35,769 bases of DNA from a virus. Below, in pieces: positions 24,326 to 31,025 of this stretch. The position numbers were made by a program, and so were the translations under genes. Below the pieces are notes generated by a model, which was not told where the DNA came from, did not search any database, and was given only the letters and a program-made list of their open reading frames with translations. Location of the stretch: positions 1-35,769 of the IMG/VR virus record IMGVR_UViG_3300020469_000121; one strand, written 5' to 3'. Positions within the stretch are counted from its first letter, which is position 1, and the number at the start of each line of letters is the position of its first letter.

Positions 24326-25525
24326 TTAGTAGCCCATCACTTTATTATAGACCTCTCTTACTGCTGGCATGCCTTGTTTCTTCTCAATGATAGCCTTCAG
24401 GGTCTGCTGTGCAAGCATCCAGAGTGATCCACCTTCTTGAATGTACGCTGCTACTCGGCACAGCTCAAAGAAGGCATCATTGACCTCTACAAAAGCTCTG
24501 ACAATGTCACTGTGGTCAACGCTCGCGAGTATCTTAAACTCTAGCTGTATCTCATTAAAGACATGTGAGTATGAGGTGCGACGTTGCCACCACTCATCTT
24601 CAAGAGCATTGTTTTCTCTCACAACTTCAGAGAAGGCCCAACGATAGAAGAATGTCTTATGATCCTCTGGGCTGAGATCCTGAGCATCAAGACCATGATT
24701 AGCCATTGAATTGACTGCATCCATCACTTGTAAACCTATGTTCTTATATGTGGCCTCTATCTTAGATAGATCGTCAAAGCCTGTGCTAGGAGTCGGAGCG
24801 TAAGCTATTGGATCATCAGCTCGATGTTTTCGGCCGGTGGGCATAGGTGGCACAGGCAGACTGTTAATAGACTGATCAATCTCAATGTGCTGAGGAGCTG
24901 GCTGAGGTCGTGGCTGTGTAGATGGTTGTGGCATTGGCTGTGGAGATCGGGTGAGATCTGCATTAGTGCCAAAAGAGAGAGCCATAGCTTCATCAAGCTC
25001 CTCACCTTGAAGCCCAACAGAATCAGCCATCTCATCAATGGTATACATACCTGAGCAGACCTCTGGCATACCAATCCGGCAAACCCAAGCACCAGATCTG
25101 GCACTTAGCATTGCTCCTCTAATCTTATTCCACATGTGCCCTTTAGCCCAACCAGCTTGAACGGCCATATCATAAGTCACCCTAATGACGTGAATGACAT
25201 CATCAGGCTCATCATTACGCTTCAACTCCCATGTCGATGCTTCATCAGAACGCTCAGTCTCACGTAGATATGTTGTGTTTGGATTCATACGCACAAGGGC
25301 CATTTGACCAGCAGCGCTAATACTAGGCGTCCCTTGAATGGTTGCAGTATTGCGTTGAACCATCCCTAGATCATACCCAAACTGAGCTCCAAAATAAGAG
25401 TATCGTTTGGCAAGGTCATCGGGATTCTGAGGGTGTACAAAAAGACAAAGCATTTTGAAGTGTTCAATGTCATCTTGACGAGGGATGAACCGAAAAGGCG
25501 CGTAGGGGAGTTTTGGATTGTTCAT
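24326..25525 (-). CDS. RecT-like single-strand annealing protein candidate
   Basis: 399 residues from the ATG at 25525 (complement), with AGAGAG upstream; an upstream ATG at 25642 would run through the neighbouring gene. Residues about 65-170 follow the RecT-type pattern: SISAAGQMALVR, a Tyr/Glu strand (YLRETERSDEASTWELKR), then TYDMAVQAGWAKGHMWNKIR, GAMLSARSGAWVCRIGMPEV and CSGMYTIDEM. The last two stand where RecT relatives have the ML.ARA and P.V..G.Y..EE motifs. A Pro/Gln-rich linker (about 195-220) leads to a helical C-terminal domain. Such proteins anneal single strands during replication-linked recombination. It is the last gene of the repressor operon, so it may be expressed in the lysogen. 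Confidence 0.6.
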   Translation of the reverse strand: MNNPKLPYAPFRFIPRQDDIEHFKMLCLFVHPQNPDDLAKRYSYFGAQFGYDLGMVQRNTATIQGTPSISAAGQMALVRMNPNTTYLRETERSDEASTWELKRNDEPDDVIHVIRVTYDMAVQAGWAKGHMWNKIRGAMLSARSGAWVCRIGMPEVCSGMYTIDEMADSVGLQGEELDEAMALSFGTNADLTRSPQPMPQPSTQPRPQPAPQHIEIDQSINSLPVPPMPTGRKHRADDPIAYAPTPSTGFDDLSKIEATYKNIGLQVMDAVNSMANHGLDAQDLSPEDHKTFFYRWAFSEVVRENNALEDEWWQRRTSYSHVFNEIQLEFKILASVDHSDIVRAFVEVNDAFFELCRVAAYIQEGGSLWMLAQQTLKAIIEKKQGMPAVREVYNKVMGY

Positions 25526-25544
25526 GATGTTTGTCTCTCTGTTC

Positions 25545-25880
25545 TTAGTGATGTGAAGGGAACATAGGCCACTGTTTAGCCTGATTAATCTGCTCATAGC
25601 TGGTGTCTGTGTGTCGAGCGCACCATGTTGAGGCATTGGCATAGGTCGACTCTTTGCGAATCAATAGACGACCTTGGAAGGGTGATAAGCCTTTAGTCAC
25701 TCTTAGAGCGCAGTCTCTATTAGAATCATGTGTGTTACCCACTGAGCAGATAAGACCCATGATGAAGATAGACAAGATCAAGAGGCCTATCATTGTCATG
25801 TCTGATTTAAGTTGTTTGTCTGGGTGCATGTTGTGTTCAATCTTCACAGGTCTGATAAATAGTTCTGTTGTAGTGTTCAT
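25545..25880 (-). CDS. Single-helix membrane protein in the repressor operon
   Basis: 111 residues, GGAG before the start, 3 bases after the repressor stop. A polar N-terminal cytoplasmic part (1-27) and one hydrophobic helix (about 29-46, MTMIGLLILSIFIMGLICSV) precede a soluble tail with two Cys (DCALRV, WCARH) that would lie in the periplasm. No family recognised. Genes co-expressed with a prophage repressor often change the lysogen, for example by excluding other phages. Confidence 0.5.
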   Translation of the reverse strand: MNTTTELFIRPVKIEHNMHPDKQLKSDMTMIGLLILSIFIMGLICSVGNTHDSNRDCALRVTKGLSPFQGRLLIRKESTYANASTWCARHTDTSYEQINQAKQWPMFPSHH

Positions 25881-25883
25881 TGT

Positions 25884-26339
25884 CTACTCCTCTGAAAACC
25901 ATGGTTTATGTGATGAGCTGAGGCTGATTAGCCAAGAGCCCCATGAGTGACCAGTCTTGTCTGTGTTTAGTGCGTGATGGAGTGCTTCCATTAAATCTTG
26001 ATTCGCCTTGAACTCAGGGCGCTCAAGTATCTCACCAGCTGTGAACCCTGCAGCTCCCTTGAATAAGACCTCTGTGATCCAAAACTTATGATCAGGCTTT
26101 AGCGCCTCACCTTCTGCATCAGCTTTGAAATCCTGAAGGGTAAAGTTTGGCGATTGATTAACAGCTTTAGCCATACGATTTGTCACATAGCAAAGTGTAA
26201 CGGCTCTCTTTAGTGAGCAGGGCGTCTTGCCTGCGATAATCCTTGATAGCTGTGGTAGGTCTATATCGACCTCATCAGCGAGGGACGATAGCCCGCGCTC
26301 TGCTAATCCTCTTAGTCTCATTCTCTTTAGCTCATCCAT
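25884..26339 (-). CDS. Cro/CI-type repressor
   Basis: 151 residues. The N-terminus contains a helix-turn-helix of the XRE kind (about 17-38: LSSLADEVDIDLPQLSRIIAGK), followed by a further helix. The C-terminal 80 residues are helical with no serine-protease motif, so this is not a RecA-cleaved CI of the lambda type. It is transcribed away from the replication genes and faces three operators spaced 19 bp apart, the classic arrangement of a lysogeny switch. GAGGAG lies before the start. Confidence 0.72.
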   Translation of the reverse strand: MDELKRMRLRGLAERGLSSLADEVDIDLPQLSRIIAGKTPCSLKRAVTLCYVTNRMAKAVNQSPNFTLQDFKADAEGEALKPDHKFWITEVLFKGAAGFTAGEILERPEFKANQDLMEALHHALNTDKTGHSWGSWLISLSSSHKPWFSEE

Positions 26340-26383
26340 GTTGGACTCTCCTCTGCTTATCCTGAGTGTTTAGTTTTAAACAT

Positions 26384-26435
26384 CTCAAGCGAGTTGTAGT
26401 GGCTCAAACAACTTGACATAGCTCAAACGTGTTGT
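26384..26435. promoter_or_regulatory. Three operators with exact 19-bp spacing
   Basis: CTCAAGCGAGTTGT (26384-26397), CTCAAACAACTTGA (26403-26416) and CTCAAACGTGTTGT (26422-26435) start exactly 19 bp apart. All have CAA-N5-TTG dyad symmetry. At just under two helical turns per step they would lie on nearly the same face of DNA. The second covers the -35 element and the third lies in the spacer of the rightward promoter, so binding should shut off replication genes. The likely ligand is the repressor at 25884-26339. Confidence 0.7.
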
Positions 26436-26441
26436 CAATAT
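26413..26441 (+). promoter_or_regulatory. Rightward early promoter for the replication genes
   Basis: TTGACA at 26413-26418 is a perfect -35 consensus. With a 17-bp spacer the -10 would be CAATAT (26436-26441), and the AT-rich run continues (TATACA at 26439). The promoter overlaps operators 2 and 3 and reads into the initiator gene at 26475. An ATG at 26448 is too close to the -10 to be a likely start. Confidence 0.6.
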
Positions 26442-26474
26442 ACAAATATGTTAAATATTCATGAAAGGAAAGTG

Positions 26475-27188
26475 ATGAAGCAAAGTGATGTCTACAGACT
26501 AGCAGAAAGCGCACCCATCAAGATGCACAATGCTAAGATGATACTGATGAGCCTATGTGGTAACTCAGGCGGAGGCTTTGACTGGTCGACATGGTCAAAG
26601 AGAATAACAGTGTCTTATATATATAAGAGGTTCAATCGATACTCAGGCGCTGACTCTGATGAGATGCATGATGAGTCAATCTCGATGAGAACAATCACCA
26701 GAGCGCTTAAGGAGCTCCAAAGCCTAGGTGTGATTACAATGTCAGAGAATCGCTCAAAGGGTGACCACATAATCACTCTTAATATTGATAAGCTGGTCGA
26801 GATGAGCAAGCCACCACCTATGTCAGATTGTCATACCCCTATGCCAGATTGTCATACCCATGAAGAAGAATCACCTATGTCAGATTGTCATACCCCTATG
26901 CCAGATTGTCATACCCCCCCTGACAAGTTGACATACCCACCTATGCCAGATTGTCCACCACCTATGTCAAGTTGGCCTACCCCCTCTGTCAAGTTGGCAC
27001 ACAATAAAGTCTCTTTAAGTCTTAATAAAGTAAAAGAAGAAGATCTTAAAGAAGAGGGCGCGGAGGATGACTCTCATTTATCTGATTATCAAAAAGCAAA
27101 ACTCAGGAGCCAGAGAAGACACAAGAACTCATCTATACACTCACAGATAAACGCTGCATCATCACTCAAAGCTAGGAGCTACTCATGA
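26475..27188 (+). CDS. Replication initiator (lambda O-like role) carrying the origin inside it
   Basis: 237 residues from the ATG at 26475, with AAAGGAA just upstream. The N-terminal half (about 20-105) reads as a winged-helix domain: AKMILMSLCGN, then SMRTITRALKELQSLGVITM, which is a recognition-helix pattern, and a wing (SKGDHIITLNID). Residues 114-176 are repeats of PMSDCHT / PMPDCHT and variants, which are the coding reading of the DNA iterons. The C-terminus is highly charged and basic (YQKAKLRSQRRHKNSS) and may contact the helicase loader encoded next, with which it overlaps by 4 bases. The protein should bind its own gene and open the nearby AT-rich DNA. Confidence 0.7.
   Translation: MKQSDVYRLAESAPIKMHNAKMILMSLCGNSGGGFDWSTWSKRITVSYIYKRFNRYSGADSDEMHDESISMRTITRALKELQSLGVITMSENRSKGDHIITLNIDKLVEMSKPPPMSDCHTPMPDCHTHEEESPMSDCHTPMPDCHTPPDKLTYPPMPDCPPPMSSWPTPSVKLAHNKVSLSLNKVKEEDLKEEGAEDDSHLSDYQKAKLRSQRRHKNSSIHSQINAASSLKARSYS
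26817..27057 (+). other. Replication origin: eight 21-bp iterons followed by AT-rich DNA
   Basis: The iteron core is CCTATGTCAGATTGTCATACC. Copies 1 and 2 are at 26817-26837 and 26838-26858; after a 15-bp break, copies 3 and 4 are at 26874-26894 and 26895-26915. These four differ only by T/C at one base. More diverged copies lie at 26917-26937, 26940-26960, 26961-26981 and 26982-27002, the last two with CAAGTTGGC cores. From 27003 to about 27057 the DNA is very A/T- and purine-rich, a candidate unwinding element. Iterons inside the initiator gene followed by an AT-rich segment are the plan of lambda ori within O. Confidence 0.75.
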
Positions 27189-28204
27189 AGAGCATTGGCG
27201 AAGCTATAAATTTTATGAATCTGGATCTCTTTAAACAGAATATAGCTAAGAAGAGAGGTCAAGATACTTATCAGCCTGTAGAGACTGATCTTAACGCTGA
27301 TGACTTTAGCTATTTAAAGCCGAGCAACCTGGAGGCCAATGATTACATCTCTGGTCATCCTCATCTGTTAATCCCTAAACCGGTTCACTACTGTGGTCAT
27401 AGTAATTGTGCCAATGGACAATGGACGACAGTAAGACGAACAGGGACAACAGCGCCAACTGGTGGACCATGTCAACGATGTGAGATACCCAGAAGATGGC
27501 TCGAGCGCCTAGCTTCAGTTAAGCTACCTGCCAAAGCTTCAGGGATGTATTTTAAAAGTGAGGAAACTGATGAGGGTGGGTACTCGTTTGAGTCATTCCC
27601 TGAGCTAGAGAGTCACGCTGATGACTTCATTGGGAGATTAAAAGAAGAGCAGAGGATTAGACTCTTACCTAAAGATGAGCAGCCTAGGCGTATTCCAAAG
27701 CCAGCTCTTTATCTATGTGGCACAAAGGGTACAGGCAAGACCTCATTTATGTATGCTATGGCGAGAGAGGCTTGTTACTATGGGCATAAGGTTAAGTTTA
27801 TCACTCATCAGGCTCTAAGAGGTCAACAGACTACCTCATGGAATAATAAGGACATGAAGAATCCAATGATCGCTTCATCAGAAGGCAAGGATGATAAAGA
27901 GGCTGAAGTGCCTTTGTGGATAAAAGGAGTCGACTTTCTATTCATCGATGAGTTTGGAGGTAACAATGGATCAATGCTTAGTAATAAATGGTGGCTCGAG
28001 TTTGGACAAAACACACTCATCCAGATCTATGAGAAGTGGCTGAATGGTAAGCTACAAGTTATCATCTCATCTAACATGACTGGTGTGCAGTTTCTTGAAA
28101 GCACTCAAGCCGGAGACAGGATGAAGCAGATGTTTATTCCTGTGCAGATGGTTGGTGAGTCCAAGAGAGCGCCAGCAGCTCCTTACAGTGCTTGGACCAA
28201 TTGA
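27185..28204 (+). CDS. DnaC/IstB-type helicase loader ATPase
   Basis: 339 residues. The N-terminal domain has a likely four-Cys zinc site (Cys70, Cys75, Cys96, Cys99 in YCGHSNC...CQRCE), as in other loaders. The ATPase domain has Walker A GTKGTGKTS (179-187) and Walker B FLFIDEFGG (251-259), followed by ISSNMTG, which fits the sensor I strand. It should load the host replicative helicase onto the origin in the gene before it. It overlaps that gene by 4 bases (ATGA). Confidence 0.8.
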   Translation: MKSIGEAINFMNLDLFKQNIAKKRGQDTYQPVETDLNADDFSYLKPSNLEANDYISGHPHLLIPKPVHYCGHSNCANGQWTTVRRTGTTAPTGGPCQRCEIPRRWLERLASVKLPAKASGMYFKSEETDEGGYSFESFPELESHADDFIGRLKEEQRIRLLPKDEQPRRIPKPALYLCGTKGTGKTSFMYAMAREACYYGHKVKFITHQALRGQQTTSWNNKDMKNPMIASSEGKDDKEAEVPLWIKGVDFLFIDEFGGNNGSMLSNKWWLEFGQNTLIQIYEKWLNGKLQVIISSNMTGVQFLESTQAGDRMKQMFIPVQMVGESKRAPAAPYSAWTN

Positions 28205-28354
28205 AACAATAACTAAAGCTGCAGACAAGCTTGCTAGATAACTAGCACCCGTCAAGGCCTCTTCAGCCTGTCTACAGTCTTAGTCATTGAATGACCGATC
28301 TCACATCGGGAAGAATCAATAGTATAGCTCTCAACTAGATTCGTCAATAAGTGT

Positions 28355-28391
28355 TTGACTTTATTTTAATGTAATGTAACTTAAGTTAAGG
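28355..28391 (+). promoter_or_regulatory. Predicted promoter and palindromic operator of the SSB operon
   Basis: TTGACT (28355-28360) and TAACTT (28377-28382) are separated by 16 bp. The palindrome TAACTTAAGTTA (28377-28388) overlaps the -10, so a bound protein would block it. The surrounding 16 bases recur at 781-796 with two changes. The small ribbon-helix-helix protein encoded next is a natural candidate to bind it. Confidence 0.45.
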
Positions 28392-28446
28392 CCTAAGCTA
28401 GTCTTACTTGAACATTACTGAGCGTTCATCATCTAGCCTAGGCCTT
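28388..28446. repeat. 14-bp inverted repeat in the leader of the SSB operon
   Basis: AAGGCCTAAGCTAG (28388-28401) pairs with CTAGCCTAGGCCTT (28433-28446) with one mismatch and a 31-base loop. It ends 10 bases before the AAAGGAGG ribosome binding site of the 28467 gene, so it would form a strong hairpin in the message just before the translation start. It could control translation or mark a binding site. Confidence 0.7.
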
Positions 28447-28466
28447 CTTACTTAAAGGAGGTTACA

Positions 28467-28652
28467 GTGAAGAAGGCTAAAGAGCCTAAATTAAACTTAA
28501 GCGTCAGATGTACACCAGCTCAGCACCTCATGCTCTCTAATGAGGCTCGAGCTAAACAGATCAGTGTCAGTAAGCTCATCGAGCATATTATCTTCGCCGG
28601 GTACTATGGAGAGTTTGAGTCTACTTTCATCAACAAGGATAAGGATAAATAA
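28467..28652 (+). CDS. Small ribbon-helix-helix-type DNA-binding protein
   Basis: 61 residues starting at GTG 28467 with a strong AAAGGAGG upstream. The pattern is that of an Arc/MetJ-like fold: a strand (LNLSVRCTPAQ), helix A (HLMLSNEARAKQ), a turn (ISVS) and helix B (KLIEHIIFAGYY). Such proteins dimerise and place the strand in the major groove. It leads the SSB operon, just downstream of a palindrome it might bind. One base overlaps the next gene (TAATG). Confidence 0.6.
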   Translation: MKKAKEPKLNLSVRCTPAQHLMLSNEARAKQISVSKLIEHIIFAGYYGEFESTFINKDKDK

Positions 28653-29200
28653 TGGTCAGTATCAATAGAGTTCATGTCACCGGGCGACTAGGCGCTAAGC
28701 CAACTGCTGAGACTTCATTAAATGGAAAGCCTTATGCAAAGTTCAGCGTAGCTCAAGACGATAACTACAAGCGAAACGGTGAATGGGTGACCAACACCAA
28801 TTGGTTTAAGGTCGAGGTTTATGGAGACTCAGCGCGATCAGTTTTAGAGCGACTTGATAAAGGTGACTATGTGTATGTGGAGGGAAAGTTCACCAGTGAT
28901 GTGAACAAGAACACACGAGTTACATTTTGGAAGGTGATGGCCTCATATTGGTATAAGACGCCAGATCAACGAAAGTCACACCAAGGTCAAGACTTGAATC
29001 AAGCTCAGATCAATGACCAGTGGGTAAGTCAAGATCAGCAGATTCAAAGGGTGACTAACACATCAAACCCTTATGCAGATCAGCAACCAGCTCCACAGAG
29101 TGCATGGGATAAGGGCGCTGATAATACGTGGCCTCAGCAAGATCAGAGTCAATGGGCATCACCACAACCTCGGGCTATACATGGAAACATCATCAAATAG
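28652..29200 (+). CDS. ssb: Single-stranded DNA-binding protein
   Basis: 182 residues. The OB-fold region (1-110) is clear: INRVHVTGRLGAKPTAETS, KFSVAQDD, TNWFKVEVYGDSARSVLERL and KGDYVYVEGKF are the standard SSB blocks. A Gln-rich, disordered tail follows. It ends in RAIHGNIIK, without the acidic DDDIPF-type tip by which bacterial SSBs recruit partner proteins. It protects single strands during phage replication and recombination. Confidence 0.88.
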   Translation: MVSINRVHVTGRLGAKPTAETSLNGKPYAKFSVAQDDNYKRNGEWVTNTNWFKVEVYGDSARSVLERLDKGDYVYVEGKFTSDVNKNTRVTFWKVMASYWYKTPDQRKSHQGQDLNQAQINDQWVSQDQQIQRVTNTSNPYADQQPAPQSAWDKGADNTWPQQDQSQWASPQPRAIHGNIIK

Positions 29201-29209
29201 GAGGCCGTC

Positions 29210-30496
29210 TTGAATATGAAGCAAGAATTTGGAATGGGCTTAATTGCAAACTTCAAGTATGAACATGACAAACCTTCTGGCCCTCCCAGCCACAATGGAA
29301 AGCATTTAGGCTTTTTATTTGAGAGTGTAATCTATCACTATTTGTATCATGCTTCTGAAGGTAGCGCAGTATCTACCTATTATCTATCCAAGGATATGAG
29401 GGGCGTCTGTGATGTGATAATGATGCAGGGCAAGGAGGCTTCTTGTCACATTGAGCTTAAATCGAGACGCGCTATTGATGGATCATTTAACCCTTATTAT
29501 TTGATGAGTGAATACAAGAAAAGCCTGAGCGCGCTACAAGAGTTCGATCAACCCTTTGCGCTTATTGTTGGACAATATCAGGATGAGGTGAACACCGTAG
29601 TTGAAGACCTAGCGTACTTTGATGAAGGAAAAGGTATTTACACAGCACCGCCGGCGTCTGAATGTCACGAGGCAGCTGATAGTCTTGAAGACTGGTATAA
29701 GTTTTATGCTTATGTTGGACATGGTGAGTTTGGTGGCTGGCTAGACTTATCGAGTGAAGAAAGCCCTCTAGCTCAGATACTTGATATTACAGACCCGAAC
29801 TATGCACAATGTCCTCTCATCGAGATCGCTGAGGGATTATCCGCAGATGCTGGTATGAGAGATCTTGAAGGATACTCAGTATTAAGTCTTCAAGAGTATA
29901 AAAAGCTTTACTTGCCTAGCGCCAATATAGAGCCAGAGCCAGAGACACCAAACCCGATAGAGGTACTTGAGGCTAAGATTGCAAAGCACAGAGAGAACGC
30001 AAGACGCCATCATCAAGAAGCTGAAGAATTAAATGATTGCCTACTAAAAGCGAGTAACAATCTTATTGTTCACTCAGTGCATGATGAGTTTAACCAGACG
30101 AATAAAAGACTTGAGAGACTCGAAGATAAGGCGTCAAAAGTTGATTCTCAGATATTTCAGGACTTTCAAAAACATGGCAAGTATCTCTCTAAGTCTGTTG
30201 ACATGATTAATGCTGAGCTACAGCTTAACAGAGAGGCCTTAGCTAAAAAGTATGATGAGTGCGTCTCAGCGTCTAGCCTTGCAGCCGACCAATGCAAAGG
30301 TGACATCAATGCGAACAAAGACAATATTGACCTTCTTGATGACCGGCTTAAGGAGCTCAGTGAGAAGGTGACTATCTTAGAGTGTGACCTTCTGCTTATG
30401 AAGAAGAGTCATCTATCTAATGAGAAGAGAGAGCATAAGAACAGAGAGCTCATTGACCATCTCTATGCTCAACTAGGTGAAGATCAAGATGGGTAA
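29210..30496 (+). CDS. PD-(D/E)XK-like nuclease candidate with coiled-coil C-terminus
   Basis: 428 residues from the TTG at 29210, with AGGAGG 5 bases upstream; an ATG at 29216 is an alternative start. Residues 35-90 have a nuclease-like core: a helix with Glu38 (GFLFESVIYHY), Asp68 (GVCDVIMM) and IELKS with Glu82 and Lys84, which is the D...ExK metal-binding pattern. Residues about 250-425 are heptad-rich helices with no known domain. An exonuclease acting with the RecT-like annealing protein is possible, but the gene lies next to ssb on the other strand. It could also be a restriction-like or end-processing enzyme. Confidence 0.5.
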   Translation: MNMKQEFGMGLIANFKYEHDKPSGPPSHNGKHLGFLFESVIYHYLYHASEGSAVSTYYLSKDMRGVCDVIMMQGKEASCHIELKSRRAIDGSFNPYYLMSEYKKSLSALQEFDQPFALIVGQYQDEVNTVVEDLAYFDEGKGIYTAPPASECHEAADSLEDWYKFYAYVGHGEFGGWLDLSSEESPLAQILDITDPNYAQCPLIEIAEGLSADAGMRDLEGYSVLSLQEYKKLYLPSANIEPEPETPNPIEVLEAKIAKHRENARRHHQEAEELNDCLLKASNNLIVHSVHDEFNQTNKRLERLEDKASKVDSQIFQDFQKHGKYLSKSVDMINAELQLNREALAKKYDECVSASSLAADQCKGDINANKDNIDLLDDRLKELSEKVTILECDLLLMKKSHLSNEKREHKNRELIDHLYAQLGEDQDG

Positions 30497-31025
30497 AGGC
30501 AGCTGGTCAAGTCAGCACGTGTCACCCAGTGACAAGCGTGGTCTGATTAGTAAGCTAGAACTTGCTAGACAATCTGCATCAGAGGCTAAACACTCTACGA
30601 AAGCTTATCGTCTACCCAAAGCAGTCATCGATGATCCAGCGTTTAATGATCATGGGGAGCTCGTAGAGGTAGAGGCTGAAGTAGAGGTAGAGACAGAGGT
30701 AGAGGTAGAGGTAGAGGTAGAGGTAGAGGTAGAACAGCCTGAAGTCACAGCAAGCGCCTTCAATCCTCGATACATACCTAACCCCTATGAGCCTTTACCT
30801 CACAATGATCTAACGCCTAGGCAGGTCTTAGAGATTATGATGAATCAGGATCTGCAGCTTAATGGTCGATGGGTAGACCTTGAACGTAGACAAGGTGAGA
30901 TCCTAGCCTTGTTTGATGCATGGGGTAAGTGGCGATATTCACACCCTATAGCAGAGTGGAATGAAACCTTAATCAAAAGAGAGCCCTTCCAATATGGGCC
31001 ACACAGCAGGAGAGATAATGTCTAA
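30489..31025 (+). CDS. Hypothetical protein with Val-Glu repeat
   Basis: 178 residues from the ATG at 30489, AGGTGA 8 bases upstream; a GTG at 30477 is possible but lacks a good site. A basic N-terminus leads to a run of alternating Val-Glu (about residues 59-82) made by a 6-bp DNA repeat. The C-terminal 95 residues look folded (NPRYIPNPYEPLPHNDLTP, LNGRWVDLERRQGEIL, LFDAWGKWRYSHPIAEW). No family recognised. It overlaps both neighbours by 8 bases. Confidence 0.5.
   Translation: MGKGSWSSQHVSPSDKRGLISKLELARQSASEAKHSTKAYRLPKAVIDDPAFNDHGELVEVEAEVEVETEVEVEVEVEVEVEQPEVTASAFNPRYIPNPYEPLPHNDLTPRQVLEIMMNQDLQLNGRWVDLERRQGEILALFDAWGKWRYSHPIAEWNETLIKREPFQYGPHSRRDNV
30663..30734 (+). repeat. Hexanucleotide microsatellite (GTAGAG)n
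   Basis: Twelve consecutive 6-bp units, mostly GTAGAG, with GCTGAA, ACAGAG and a final GTAGAA as variants. Five perfect units stand in a row at 30699-30728. Each unit encodes Val-Glu, so gain or loss of units keeps the frame. Confidence 0.9.

Larger units (their letters stand above)
28205..28466. other. Non-coding region with several hairpins between two operons
   Basis: 262 bases without a credible gene. Visible structure: a hairpin TGCTAG-ATAA-CTAGCA at 28232-28247, AGACA/TGTCT arms enclosing it, a hairpin CCGAT-CTCAC-ATCGG at 28295-28309, and a 14-bp inverted repeat at 28388-28401 and 28433-28446. The last part holds a promoter and an operator-like palindrome for the next operon. No tRNA was seen. 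The first hairpin lacks a T-run, so intrinsic termination after the helicase loader is uncertain. Confidence 0.6.

Noticed and set aside
25526-25642. Longer N-terminus for the RecT-like protein from 25642
   Set aside because: It would run through the end of the membrane protein gene, and the ATG at 25525 has its own AGAGAG site at good distance.
24441-25950. Rightward reading frames opposite the leftward operon (24441-24647, 24824-25054, 25654-25950)
   Set aside because: They lack ribosome binding sites and lie wholly antisense to well-supported genes.
26448-26474. Initiator start at the ATG at 26448
   Set aside because: It is only about 7 bases from the predicted -10 element and lacks a ribosome binding site; the ATG at 26475 has AAAGGAA upstream.
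26817-27002. CRISPR-like array from regularly spaced repeats
   Set aside because: Units are contiguous or nearly so, with no spacers, and lie inside a coding frame; they fit origin iterons.
28205-28466. tRNA gene in the non-coding gap
   Set aside because: No cloverleaf with a T-loop GGTTCRA-type motif or acceptor stem could be drawn.
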